DNA of 43,178 nucleotides from CAYJPV01 sp964396055 (GCA_964396055.1 CAYNDV010000025.1:1-43178); one strand, 5' to 3'. Shown: positions 9,201-18,403, counted from the first letter of the stretch. Numbers and translations: made by a program. Notes: generated by a model from the sequence alone, not told the origin.

Positions 9201-11632
9201 CACGCCAGCGAGCACGGCCGATCGGTCGCGCGTGAGGAACTGGTCGTACGGCAGGACGCCGTGCCGCACGAAGAACCCGGCCCACGCCTCGGCCACCTGG
9301 CGACGGGCGTCCGCGGACAGCGGCAGCGACCCGATGGTCCAGTCGAGGTCCATCAGGTACGGCACCAGGCTGAACAACCGCGCGGCCCGATCGTGCAGCT
9401 GGTCGAGCGTCACCGCCCGCTCCTTGTCGTACCGGGCGTGGATGCGCGTGGCGTCGGCCTCGACGATGAAGTCGAGGCGTTCGAAGAGGTGGCGAATGGC
9501 GTCGAGCGTGACGCACGGGTGCACGTCGAGTTCGGAGTTGCTGACGCCGAGGTACTGCAGATCGACCATGCCGCCGCGCAGCGGGGGCGAGTAGTCGATG
9601 CGGATGAACGCCGGATGGTTGCGGAACCGGGCGAAGTAGTGCACCTCGCTGCCGTAACAGAAGACACGCACGTCGGACGCGATGCGCTGAGCATGCAGCA
9701 GCTGCATGGCGAATGCGTCGGCCACGAGCCGGACACTGTGGGGCACCGGCGGGGCTTCGCCCCCGGTGTCCGGCGCGCCTTCGAGATCGATGAACTCGAG
9801 ACGCCGCGTGACGTCCCCGACCCGGCCGTCCGCGACGACGGCGAGATCGATCGTGCGCGTCGTCTGGAGCCCCGCGCCGATCAGGGCGAAGGCCAGCTTC
9901 AGGCCGCGCTGGTGCAGGTACCGTTTCAGGCCGTGGAGCGTGCGCACCGCCGCCGGCGTGGTGGGGTCCTCGAACGGCAGGACCAGGCGGCACACGTCGA
10001 GCGGCACAGGATCGGCCGTCGTTGACGACAGGGCCTCGTCGATCCGCGCCCGCAGCCCGTCGTACACGTCGCGCAATCGCTCGGCTTCGTCGTGCGCCGC
10101 GCCACCGGGCTGGCCGAACAGGGCGACGAACGCAGACACGAGGCGGTCCATCCGCGACAGGAGGCGCGCGAGCCGCACGCGGGTCAGCGGCGCGACATCC
10201 AGGAAGTCCCCGAGGACTTCGGCGTGGACGACGTTCGCGTCGCGGAACTGCGTGACGGCACCCGCCGCCTGTCGGGGCCTGCTCTCTCCGGCAGCCGGGC
10301 AGCCGATCGCCGTGACCAGCAGCGCAGAGAAGGCGCGGCGCACCCCGGGGAGGCCGTCGAACAGCCGCGCTTCGACCGGCGACATCACCAGCGGAAATCC
10401 CCCGGCGCTCGTCCCGACCACCTCGCGCACCTCGAGGCCCTGGTTGAGGCGAGCCCATCCGATCCGGCTGATCACCTCGCACAGCACGCCGCGCCCGCAG
10501 ACAGCTTCGGCGTGAGCGATCGAGGCCAGGGCACGTGCGCTGGCCGCCAGCGGCCGCAGGTTCAGCAGGTCGAGATGGGTGGCGCGGGTGTAGGCCAGGT
10601 NNNNNNNNNNNNNNNNNNNNNNNNNNNNNNNNNNNNNNNNNNNNNNNNNNNNNNNNNNNNNNNNNNNNNNNNNNNNNNNNNNNNNNNNNNNNNNNNNNNN
10701 GCCAGCGGCCGCAGGTTCAGCAGGTCGAGATGGGTGGCGCGGGTGTAGGCCAGGTACGGCGCCAGGCATGACCAGGCCTCACGCCCCACCACCCGGCACG
10801 CCGTCTCATCGTCCGGGAGCACGCCCGTGCGATCGAGCACCCGCGCGGCCAGCCGCCGCACGGCGTCGCAGGGCCCATTCGCCGCGCCCCCCTCCGCCTC
10901 GCCCCCCGTAGTGCAGGGCTTCAGCCCTGCCATGAGGCACACGGCGGGGTCCGTCCCTGGAGCCGCCTCGGGCACCCGGCAGGCGGCCACGATCGCCGCC
11001 AGACGATCGAGCGCCGGGCCGGATGTCAGCGGGCTCTGTTCCTCGTCGGCCCTGGCGGCCAGGATCGCGAGGTTGTCCGGCGTGACGGCGAGGCGCCCAC
11101 TGGCTGCAAGCGAGACGACCAGGTCGAGGGCCCGCAACTGGATGGCGGCCGCCGGCGAGGCCAGCAGCGCCGACACAACCGGCCAGGGGTCGACGAGCCA
11201 GCCCGCCAGTGCGGTGAGCAGGCCGATCACCGGTTCGATCGCCTCGCCGACGCGCCTGGCCGGCAATGGCAGCAGGCGCTGGAGGATGGCCGGGGTCTCA
11301 GCCGTCAGCCCCCCGCTGCGCGCGTCGTCCGGCACGGCAGTGAGGTGGCGGCGCAGTGCGTCGCACGCGGCAGCCACCCGATCGGGCCGTGGAAGGTAAC
11401 TGCGAAACTCCGATTCGATGACGTCGAGCTGGGCCGATGGCGGTCCCGCCAGGCGGCCTGCAGAGTCCCGGGCTTCCGCGACGGTGCCGCCGGCGGGAGA
11501 CGCACCGATCGCGCTGTCGGCCGGCGCGGATGCAGGGCTGTGCTCGGAGGGGCGCGTGGCGGTGTGTTGCGCGGGGCCCGGGCCCGGTGACGTCACGGCG
11601 GGCTCCCAGCCGGGGACGGTGGGAGTATACAC
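6234..11632 (-). CDS. Giant dikinase-like phosphotransferase, domains permuted (phospho-His domain before ATP-binding domain), split by assembly gap
   Basis: The frames on either side of the N-run join perfectly if the 100 Ns and one 55-bp duplicate are removed. This gives 5,244 bp, about 1,747 residues. The C-terminus (about 1390-1740) is a PEP/pyruvate-dikinase ATP-grasp domain, with RSSASDEDT, AGQFDTFL, VVQRMVMSRVSGVM, GLGEGIVSG and LQVRPVP. Upstream, about 1000-1100, is the mobile phospho-histidine domain, with GGGILSHLGLLAAESGKPAL and His about 1068. Classical PEP synthase has ATP domain, His domain, then a PEP TIM barrel; here the order is reversed and no barrel is evident. The first 900 or so residues are mainly helical and unassigned. 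The substrate is unknown. The annotated GTG start abuts a CTAGAGG array and lacks a normal ribosome site; a GTG at 11596 preceded by GGGAG is an equally good start. A REP-like palindrome is translated in frame near residue 235. Confidence 0.8.
10601..10700. other. Assembly gap (100 N) inside the dikinase-like gene, flanked by exact 55-bp duplicate
   Basis: Blocks 10546-10600 and 10701-10755 are identical over 55 bp, the same length as at the other gap. This is non-repetitive coding sequence: both copies encode the peptide LAYTRATHLDLLNLRPL in the reading frames of the two gene halves. The duplication is therefore almost certainly an assembly artefact, and the gene is intact. Confidence 0.95.
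10913..10930. repeat. REP-like palindrome GCAGGGCTTCAGCCCTGC inside a coding region
   Basis: This perfect 18-bp palindrome belongs to the same family as copies at 1.3-1.5, 39.45 and 43.12 kb. It sits within the dikinase-like gene, where it is translated as part of LMAGLKPCTTGG without breaking the frame. Confidence 0.85.
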
Positions 11633-11640
11633 CTCAGGGG

Positions 11641-11667
11641 CTAGAGGCTAGAGGCTAGAGGCTAGAG
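11641..11667. repeat. CTAGAGG 7-bp tandem array (about 3.9 copies)
   Basis: Three exact CTAGAGG units and a partial fourth fill the space between two minus-strand genes. The last codons and the TAG stop of the upstream gene (11655) lie inside the array, and the start of the dikinase-like gene follows it after 8 bp. Confidence 0.95.
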
Positions 11668-12689
11668 ATAACCCGGCAGACGCGCTCGGCGTTGTCGCGC
11701 ACCTCGTCTTTCACGCGCGGGAAGACGCCGACGAACACCCCGTCGGTGGCCTTGATGCTCGCGAACGCGGTCCGGAACGCCTCGTCAGCGGCGCGCGGGT
11801 GGATGCGGCCCGCCGCGAGGATCTTGAACGCGAAGCACGGCTTCTTCGTCTGGCGGATGAACGCGAACATCCGGGCCGGGTCGCTCTGCAGGTAGATCTC
11901 GGACGGCATCTCGACCAGCTCGCCGTTCAGCGCCTGGCGCCATTCAGCCTCGGTGCGCGTCAGGTTGTAGACGCAGCCCGCGTAGAAGTCCACGTCCCAG
12001 CCCTGCTCTTCGACAAGCGCCAGCACCTCGGGCCGGTGGCTGCCCACCCCGACCAGGCAACCCAGATCGCGCACCTGTTTGCACCACTCGCGGACGGTCG
12101 CGATCCTGCCGTCGAGGAACGCCCGGTCCGTGCGCCCGCCGTGGTGGTACATTGCCAGGGGTTTGTGCCGGGCGTGGAACGGCTTTGGGTCGCCAATCCC
12201 CTGGACGATGAGGTGCATGGACCCGCCCTCGGCGAGGAAGCGGTCGAGGTCCTGGGGCGCGCGGCCGAGGTCCACGTAGTTGTACGCGTTGATGCCGAAG
12301 CGGTTGCACTGGTGCAGCACGTCGCACACACGCTCGGGCGTGTAGTACTCGCGCATCACCTGGTCGAGCGTGCCGTTGAAGTGGGAGAAGCCGTAGAACG
12401 GGTTGCAGCCGACCACCAGCCGGCTGATCTCGGCCGGACCGAACCGCATCTTCGGCACCTGCACCTGCCCCGCTGGCACGAGTGTGACCGGCGGCCTGTC
12501 CGGCGGGGCCTGAACCGCCGCGTTCCGCGCAGCCTGCCCGGTTCCGCCCTGGTCCGCCGCGCCTGGCGCGGTCTGGCTGCTGCCGCTGCCATGGGCGGCC
12601 GCGCCGGCGTCCACCGTCTCGGCGGTGAACCCGACCGCCCCCGCTGCCAGCGCCGCCGTGTGCAGGAACGAACGTCGTGTCTGGGCCAT
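11655..12689 (-). CDS. Tat-exported aldo/keto-reductase-like protein
   Basis: The 344-residue product begins MAQTRRSFLHTAALAAG, a twin-arginine signal with an Ala-rich hydrophobic stretch. It is followed by a low-complexity Gly/Ala/Gln linker (about 25-70) and then a globular domain. The globular part (FGPAEISRLVVGCNPFYG, NRFGINAYNYVDLGR, LGCLVGVGSHRPEVL, FAFKILAAGR) follows the strand-helix rhythm of a TIM barrel. It resembles aldo/keto-reductase-fold proteins seen near Gfo/Idh/MocA and DUF1080 genes in Acidobacteriota and Planctomycetota. I do not see a complete catalytic tetrad, so enzyme activity is uncertain. The final residues Ser-Ser-Leu and the TAG stop are encoded by the CTAGAGG array. 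The gene is bounded at both ends by arrays of this heptamer. Confidence 0.7.
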   Translation of the reverse strand: MAQTRRSFLHTAALAAGAVGFTAETVDAGAAAHGSGSSQTAPGAADQGGTGQAARNAAVQAPPDRPPVTLVPAGQVQVPKMRFGPAEISRLVVGCNPFYGFSHFNGTLDQVMREYYTPERVCDVLHQCNRFGINAYNYVDLGRAPQDLDRFLAEGGSMHLIVQGIGDPKPFHARHKPLAMYHHGGRTDRAFLDGRIATVREWCKQVRDLGCLVGVGSHRPEVLALVEEQGWDVDFYAGCVYNLTRTEAEWRQALNGELVEMPSEIYLQSDPARMFAFIRQTKKPCFAFKILAAGRIHPRAADEAFRTAFASIKATDGVFVGVFPRVKDEVRDNAERVCRVISSL

Positions 12690-12693
12690 CGTC

Positions 12694-12760
12694 CTAGCCT
12701 CCAGCCCCTAGCCCCTAGCCTCTAGCCTCTAGCCTCTAGCCTCTAGCCTCTAGCCTCTAG
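12694..12760. repeat. CCTCTAG/CTAGAGG 7-bp tandem array (about 9.6 copies)
   Basis: On the plus strand this reads as tandem CTAGCCT. Two of the first three units are degenerate (CCAGCCC, CTAGCCC) and the rest are exact. On the minus strand it is the same CTAGAGG unit as at 11641. It occupies almost all of the space between the DUF1080 gene and the Tat-exported gene. Its first minus-strand TAG is the stop codon of the DUF1080 gene. Confidence 0.95.
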
Positions 12761-13467
12761 CGTGCCGGCGCCGTCTGCTCGGCCGTCGTCACGCCCGGCG
12801 GCAGTTCGAGGATCCGCACGTTGCGGAAGTGAATCTCCGACCCCTCGGCTTCGAGGCAGAGGTAGCCCTTCTTGCGGGCCGACTTACTGATGCCGTTCAC
12901 GAACTTCCCGTTCACGGAGAGCTTGACGGTGCCGTCCACGGCGACGACGTCGTAGGTGTTCCACTGGCCCTTGCCGAGCACGCGGTTCTCGATCGACATG
13001 CTGCGCTCGCCGCGCGGCGTGTCCGGCACGATCTTCACGCCGCCGACCCCGAACAGCTCGCCGTGCACGTAGGCGATGGGCGGCTCGACGCCGTTGCGCG
13101 TGTTGAGTTTCACCCACTCGAGGTCGAGCATCTGCACCTCGACGCCGTCGGGCAGGCGGTTCGCCGGGCTCGGGTTGGCGTTGCTCCAGATGAACGTACC
13201 GGAGTTGCCGCCCGCGACGAGGTGTTTCCACTCCACGTGGAGCAGGAAGTTCTCATACATCCGGTCGCTGCACATCACGCCGATGGGCTGGCCGGTGGTC
13301 ACCACCATCCCGTCGCGCCAGGCCCACGTGCCCGGGTCGCCGTTGATGTTCGTCCAGCCGGACAGGTCCTTGCCGTTGAAGAGGTCCTGGTACTGCGGAA
13401 GGGGCTGCGCGAGGGCGGGTGCCGCCGCGAGCAGCACAAGGCCGAGCGCCAGTGTCAGGCGTGTCAT
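12757..13467 (-). CDS. Exported DUF1080 (3-keto-disaccharide hydrolase family) protein
   Basis: The 236-residue product starts at an ATG that opens a clear signal peptide (MTRLTLALGLVLLAAAPALA). A longer frame upstream adds 30 residues without a signal. The mature part carries the DUF1080 signatures: LFNGKDLSGWTN at the front, GNSGTFIWSN and GVEVQMLD in the middle, GQWNTYDVVAVDGTVKLSVNG, then IHFRNVRILEL at the end. This is a concanavalin-like beta-sandwich. Pfam calls the family 3-keto-disaccharide hydrolase, acting on keto-sugars made by Gfo/Idh-type oxidoreductases. A Gfo/Idh gene lies about 0.9 kb away, beyond a VapBC pair. The TAG stop is the first unit of the adjoining heptamer array. 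A second DUF1080 gene lies at 28264-28965. Confidence 0.88.
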   Translation of the reverse strand: MTRLTLALGLVLLAAAPALAQPLPQYQDLFNGKDLSGWTNINGDPGTWAWRDGMVVTTGQPIGVMCSDRMYENFLLHVEWKHLVAGGNSGTFIWSNANPSPANRLPDGVEVQMLDLEWVKLNTRNGVEPPIAYVHGELFGVGGVKIVPDTPRGERSMSIENRVLGKGQWNTYDVVAVDGTVKLSVNGKFVNGISKSARKKGYLCLEAEGSEIHFRNVRILELPPGVTTAEQTAPAR

Positions 13468-13597
13468 GGGTCCCCCGGGGCCGGGCGAGGCTGGCGTGTA
13501 GACCGGGCATTCGGTCTGGTGCAGGCCGCCGGCCGGCCTTAGTTTACACGCGGACACCAGCTCCCCGGGGGCCCTGGCAGGTCAGCGGGCCGGGACC

Positions 13598-13626
13598 TTG
13601 ACATCTGATGCGTGATGTTCGATGTT
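13598..13626 (+). promoter_or_regulatory. Possible promoter of the vapBC pair
   Basis: TTGACA at 13598-13603 is a perfect sigma-70 -35 hexamer in a very GC-rich background. It is followed after 17 bp by the weak -10 candidate GATGTT. With the antitoxin start at 13633 the leader would be very short. The -10 match is poor, so this is tentative. Confidence 0.3.
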
Positions 13627-13632
13627 GTACGC

Positions 13633-13860
13633 ATGCGCACCACGGTGGATATCGACGACGACGTGCTGCAGACGGCGAGGGAGTTGGCGGCGCTGCGGGG
13701 CAGGACCATCGGGCAGGTCTTGTCCGAACTCGCGCGGCAGGCCCTGGTCCCGCCGGGCGCGCCGCGCGTCCGCAACGGCGTTCCGGTGCTCCCCCGCAGG
13801 CCTGCGGGCCGGGTGCGGCCCACGATGCGCCTGGTCAACGAGTTGAGAGACGAGGCCTGA
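13633..13860 (+). CDS. VapB-type antitoxin
   Basis: A 75-residue protein starting MRTTVDIDDDVLQTARELAA. This is the ribbon-helix-helix DNA-binding head of VapB antitoxins: a short beta-strand with alternating Arg/Thr/Asp, then two helices (LQTARELAALRG and TIGQVLSELARQAL). The proline- and arginine-rich tail would bind the toxin. An earlier in-frame ATG at 13612 adds seven residues before the strand; the shorter form fits the family better. Its TGA overlaps the ATG of the toxin gene by one base, so the pair is translationally coupled. VapB proteins neutralise VapC and repress their own promoter, and the TTGACA just upstream would be in range. Confidence 0.82.
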   Translation: MRTTVDIDDDVLQTARELAALRGRTIGQVLSELARQALVPPGAPRVRNGVPVLPRRPAGRVRPTMRLVNELRDEA

Positions 13861-14300
13861 TGCGGCGGGCGTTGCTCGACGTCAACGTGCTGGTGGCGCT
13901 GTTCGACCCGGACCACGTCCACCACGAAGCCGCGCACGACTGGTTTGCCGAGGAAGGGCGGCACGCGTGGGCCACGTGCCCCGTCACCGAGTCCGGGTGT
14001 GTGCGGGTGCTGGCGAACCCGGCCTACGGGGCCGTCGGAGCGACGCCGGCGGAGCTGGCCGACCGGCTCCGGCGCTTCACCCACAGCGGCGGCCACGAGT
14101 TCTGGCCTGCGGACATTTCGTTGCTGGACGAAACGCTCTTCGATCTCTCCAGGACCGGCGGCCACCGGCAGTTGACGGACATCTACCTGCTCGGCCTGGC
14201 GCACAGGCGGGGCGGGAGCCTCGTGACGTTCGACCGGACGATCGCGCGCCAGGCCGTTCGGGGCGCCTCAGCGGCAACGCTCGCGGTGATCGCTGTCTGA
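13860..14300 (+). CDS. VapC-type PIN-domain ribonuclease toxin
   Basis: A 146-residue PIN-domain protein. The acidic active-site residues are visible: Asp in LLDVNVLVALFD at the N-terminus, Glu in VTESGCVR, Asp in TDIYLLGLA, and Asp in VTFDRTIA near the C-terminus. The opening LLDVNVLVALFDPDHVHHEA is typical of the mycobacterial-type VapC subfamily. Such toxins cut specific RNAs, often tRNA or rRNA, until bound by VapB. The start overlaps the antitoxin stop by one base (TGATG). The module sits between carbohydrate genes that would otherwise be neighbours, which suggests insertion of a mobile toxin-antitoxin cassette. Confidence 0.87.
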   Translation: MRRALLDVNVLVALFDPDHVHHEAAHDWFAEEGRHAWATCPVTESGCVRVLANPAYGAVGATPAELADRLRRFTHSGGHEFWPADISLLDETLFDLSRTGGHRQLTDIYLLGLAHRRGGSLVTFDRTIARQAVRGASAATLAVIAV

Positions 14301-14405
14301 CCCCTGCCGCGCGCGCTCCGTTCAGGTCCCGTGGCGGGGGCGCCCGTTCTGCCGGCCGGGAATTCGGCGTTGCACGCATCGCGCGGCGGCCGTATCGTAC
14401 ACGCC

Positions 14406-15752
<1,347 letters not shown>

Positions 15753-15761
15753 CGGCTGCGT

Positions 15762-15798
15762 GGGATGACGGGCCGCCCGACGGCGGCCCGTCAGTCCC
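15762..15798. terminator. Bidirectional hairpin between convergent genes
   Basis: TGACGGGCCGCC (15766-15777) and GGCGGCCCGTCA (15782-15793) form a perfect 12-bp stem with the loop CGAC. Outer bases GGGA/TCCC extend it past a single bulged G. It lies 9 bp after the Gfo/Idh stop and before the stop of the convergent gene. There is no T-run, so it is a hairpin-type terminator candidate. Confidence 0.6.
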
Positions 15799-15822
15799 GT
15801 GTCGGCGGACGGGCGGGCCGGC

Positions 15823-16929
15823 CTACTGTCCGGCTCCAAGCGCGCGGAACGTCTTCCCTATCGCCTCGATCTTCTGCGGGTCCTTGCGCAGCCCTCCCCA
15901 CGCGAACACCATGACGCCGGTCGCCGGCGGGCGTGCGCCGAGGCGCAGCACCTGGTCGACGTCCACCACGGGCACGCGCTCGCCCCAGTCCGAGATCTGG
16001 ACGATGGGCCAGATGCGGAGCTTCTCGCCGGCCACGCCCCGCACGCCGAGGTACTGACCCAGCCAGGTCACCTGGCGCGCGATCCACTCCGGGTCGCGCG
16101 CGTGTCCAAACCGGGCGTGGTACGGCATCGGGCTGAAGACGTCGATGAAGGCCGCCTGCGCCTTCAGGTCGATGGCGAGTTTCTCGAGGCGCGCGCCCCC
16201 GTGGTCCTCGTCGCTCCAGGTGTTGTGGAAGGTGCCGAGCAGGGCTGTCGGCCGGACGGCGTTGCGGATGTCGCGGAACTCGCGCACCCAGTCGGTGAAG
16301 ACGCCCAGGCGCCAGCGTATCCACGCCTGCCGGTGTGTCGACAGCAGGCGCGCCGCGAGTTCGGACGTGGTCGCGGCGGGCAGCAAAATGCCCGTGTCGG
16401 CCTGGAAGCGGCGCAGGCAGCGGTCGCAGAAGCACGTGTCGGGCATGTTGGGGGTGGCCTGCTCCCAGCTGGCGTGGCTGTGGTGGTAATCGAGCCACAC
16501 GCCGTCGATGGCGTAGGTCTCGAGCAGCGTGCGGAACGCGCGCATGCGGTCGGCGCGGTAGGCCTCGTGCGTCGGGCAGATGCCCTGCCAGCCGTCTGGC
16601 GGCGGCGACACCTGGCCGTCGACGCCAATCGGGGCCGCGTCCGGGTGCGTCTTGAGGTAGTCGGCCACGTGGAGCGTGTTGAACTCGGCGTAGGCCTTCA
16701 CGCCCTGTGCGCGCAGCCAGGCGAGGCGTTCGGGGGTGTAGCTGCCGGAGCCAAGCCACACGGCGTCGACGCCGAAGTCCTTGAGGCTGGTGCCGGTGTC
16801 GACAATCTCCTGCGGGAGGCCGCCGTAGATGCCGCGCACGGGCGGCGCCGGGGCCTGCGCGCGGGCTGGAGGGCCCGGTGTACCGGTGGCGAGCACGAGC
16901 GCGAGGCTGAAGGCGGCGGACAGTCGCAT
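15823..16929 (-). CDS. Exported TIM-barrel glycoside hydrolase-like protein
   Basis: The 368-residue product starts at an ATG preceded by AGGAG and opens a signal peptide (MRLSAAFSLALVLATG, cleavage near ARAQ). The frame extends 48 codons upstream without features. The mature region has a TIM-barrel rhythm: GVDAVWLGSGSYTPERL, GVKAYAEFN, IDGVWLDYHHSHASWE, FCDRCLRRF, TALLGTFHNTW, GVMVFAWGG. The D in VWLDYHH at a strand end and the Cys-x-Cys-x-x-Cys group are typical of glycosidase-like (GHL) barrels found in carbohydrate loci. Substrate and exact family are not assignable by eye. It is convergent with the Gfo/Idh gene and diverges from tRNA-Thr. Confidence 0.65.
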   Translation of the reverse strand: MRLSAAFSLALVLATGTPGPPARAQAPAPPVRGIYGGLPQEIVDTGTSLKDFGVDAVWLGSGSYTPERLAWLRAQGVKAYAEFNTLHVADYLKTHPDAAPIGVDGQVSPPPDGWQGICPTHEAYRADRMRAFRTLLETYAIDGVWLDYHHSHASWEQATPNMPDTCFCDRCLRRFQADTGILLPAATTSELAARLLSTHRQAWIRWRLGVFTDWVREFRDIRNAVRPTALLGTFHNTWSDEDHGGARLEKLAIDLKAQAAFIDVFSPMPYHARFGHARDPEWIARQVTWLGQYLGVRGVAGEKLRIWPIVQISDWGERVPVVDVDQVLRLGARPPATGVMVFAWGGLRKDPQKIEAIGKTFRALGAGQ

Positions 16930-17024
16930 CAGAGGGTCTCCTGGAGCGGCGCTGCGGACGCGGAGCCTGTGGATGGGCTCATTGTAGCGGACGCGGCGAG
17001 CGTACCGTGGCCGGCGGGGTGTGT

Positions 17025-17030
17025 TATAGT
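17025..17030 (+). promoter_or_regulatory. -10 element of tRNA-Thr promoter
   Basis: TATAGT stands out in a GC-rich stretch 50 bp before the tRNA. It is at the right distance for a precursor with a leader of about 45 nt. No convincing TTGACA-like -35 box is seen 16-18 bp upstream. Confidence 0.45.
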
Positions 17031-17080
17031 GGTGGTTCGTCCTGGTTGCCGCCGAGGCTGCCGGGGCGCCCATCCAGCCG

Positions 17081-17156
17081 GCCGGCGTAGCTCAGTTGGT
17101 AGAGCAGCTGATTCGTAATCAGCAGGTCGTCGGTTCGAGTCCGACTGCCGGCTCCA
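17081..17156 (+). tRNA. tRNA-Thr (anticodon CGU, reads ACG)
   Basis: A complete 76-nt cloverleaf. The acceptor stem GCCGGCG pairs with TGCCGGC (one G-T pair), with discriminator T and an encoded CCA end. The D-arm begins GCTCAGTTGG and the T-arm contains GGTTCGAGTCC. The anticodon stem GCTGA/TCAGC closes the loop TTCGTAA, placing anticodon CGT at 17114-17116. Confidence 0.97.
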
Positions 17157-17278
17157 GTTTTCCGAACAATTCTTGCGATCCCGACGGCCGCTGTCACCGG
17201 CCTGTCTCTCGCCGTGTCCGATTCGTCGCACACCTGGCGAGAGCGCCACTCGACAGCTGCTACCACTGAGGACTTCGT

Positions 17279-17495
17279 ATGAGTACCCGGCCACGTCTCG
17301 AACCCATCTCTCCCGGGGAGATCCTCCTCGAGGAGTTCATGCGTCCGCTGGGCCTCAGCATCAACGCCCTGGCCCGTGCTCTTCGGAACCTCACCGGAGA
17401 TCTGGCTCGACCTCCAGTCCGATTACGCCCTGCGGGTCGCCCGCCACACCACGTGGCCAGCAGTTGAACCGTCGGTGCAGACGAGGGTTGCCTGA
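17279..17495 (+). pseudogene. Broken higA-type antitoxin gene (internal deletion and frameshift)
   Basis: The first 35 or so codons, MSTRPRLEPISPGEILLEEF onward to LSINALARAL, match the opening of HigA antidotes (XRE-type helix-turn-helix). The frame then jumps: from about 17385, a different frame encodes FGTSPEIWLDLQSDYALRVA, the conserved HigA C-terminal motif, and runs to a TGA at 17493-17495. The roughly 30 codons of the DNA-recognition helices between the two parts are missing. Reading straight through in the first frame gives a 62-residue chimera, which is not a real product. No intact HigB toxin gene is present in the 122 bp upstream. The location 123 bp after a tRNA gene fits decay of a transferred element. 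Confidence 0.72.
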
Positions 17496-17549
17496 GGGCG
17501 CCAGACCTCGTCGCCAGGACGCAGAACCGTCTGCTTCAGCCTGCAGAGA

Positions 17550-18323
17550 TCACGAGCGGCCTCCGTCTCCGTGCTCCCGGGCGGACGCGGGCACGGCGCG
17601 CAGGATCGCCCCGCCAATGGTCCCGGCTTCGATCGCCTCCAGGAGGTCGCGGTACCGTTCACGGGCGTATCGATACCAGCCCGCGTCGGAAGCCTGTTCG
17701 ATACGCTCGCGCCTGGCGTCGATCTTCGCGAGGAGTTCCCGATACCACACTTGAAACTGCGGCGAGAGATCGCGGCAGGAGTGGATGCGCCACCCGTTCC
17801 GCCCGAACCCGCGGTCCACCTGGTCCAGGACGAGCGGCTTCCAGTGCCCGCCCCGCGCATACCGGGTGCAGAACGCCTCGACCTGCGCATTCCACGTGGG
17901 CGCCGCGTAGTCGAAGACCCGCAGTTCGGTGCCGGCATGCGCAAGCGCCCGGCACTCCCGCAGCACCCGCTCCTGGTCGGGAAAACAATACAGGGCCGTG
18001 AACATGACGATGAGGTCGAAGGGGCCGGGCACGACCGACGATGCGTCCAGCGCGCTGGCGCGGTAGAACGTCTGCCCCGGATGCGCCCGCGACGCATACG
18101 CAATCGTGTCGGCGTCCACGTCAACGCCCGACACCGTCCCATAGCCGCGCTCGGCAATGAGCCTGGCGGTGCCCCCAAGGCCGCACCCGAGGTCGAGCAC
18201 GCGGCGGGATGGGTCGGTCGACAGGCCGTCCAGCACGAGATCGACCGCGTCCGCCTCCCCCGGATGGGCGAAGTCGCCGTCGCGAATGAGCGAGAGAATT
18301 CGTTTTCCGGTGAGCGAGCTCAT
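17550..18323 (-). CDS. Class I SAM-dependent methyltransferase
   Basis: A 257-residue Rossmann-fold methyltransferase. Motif I is VLDLGCGLGGTARL (about residues 42-55), motif II the acidic strand end SGVDVDADTI, and post-motif segments PFDLIVMFTALYCFPD and LRVFDYAAP match class I small-molecule methyltransferases. The C-terminal half is helical and rich in Arg and Trp (YRELLAKIDARRERIEQ, WYRYARERYRDLLEAI). The substrate is unknown. The start is uncertain: ATG at 18323 is used here, an in-frame ATG at 18347 adds eight residues, and neither has a good ribosome site. It diverges from the sugar dehydrogenase-like gene with about 80 bp between them. Confidence 0.83.
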   Translation of the reverse strand: MSSLTGKRILSLIRDGDFAHPGEADAVDLVLDGLSTDPSRRVLDLGCGLGGTARLIAERGYGTVSGVDVDADTIAYASRAHPGQTFYRASALDASSVVPGPFDLIVMFTALYCFPDQERVLRECRALAHAGTELRVFDYAAPTWNAQVEAFCTRYARGGHWKPLVLDQVDRGFGRNGWRIHSCRDLSPQFQVWYRELLAKIDARRERIEQASDAGWYRYARERYRDLLEAIEAGTIGGAILRAVPASAREHGDGGRS

Positions 18324-18403
18324 GCTCAACGCAGGGTCGCGCCTCATGTGGAGGATTGTACAGACACGCGGCACCCCGCTGTGGCAGGATCACCGGACAC
18401 CCT

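Noticed and set aside
11641..12760. CRISPR-like repeats
   Set aside because: The repeats are 7-bp head-to-tail units with no spacers, and no cas gene is present.
17024..17266. Minus-strand peptide containing SRTRTDDLLITNQLLYQLSY
   Set aside because: This is the antisense translation of the tRNA gene, a well-known false protein in databases.
17279..17467. An intact 62-residue XRE protein
   Set aside because: The second half is out of frame with the HigA C-terminal motif, which continues in another frame to 17495. It is a pseudogene.
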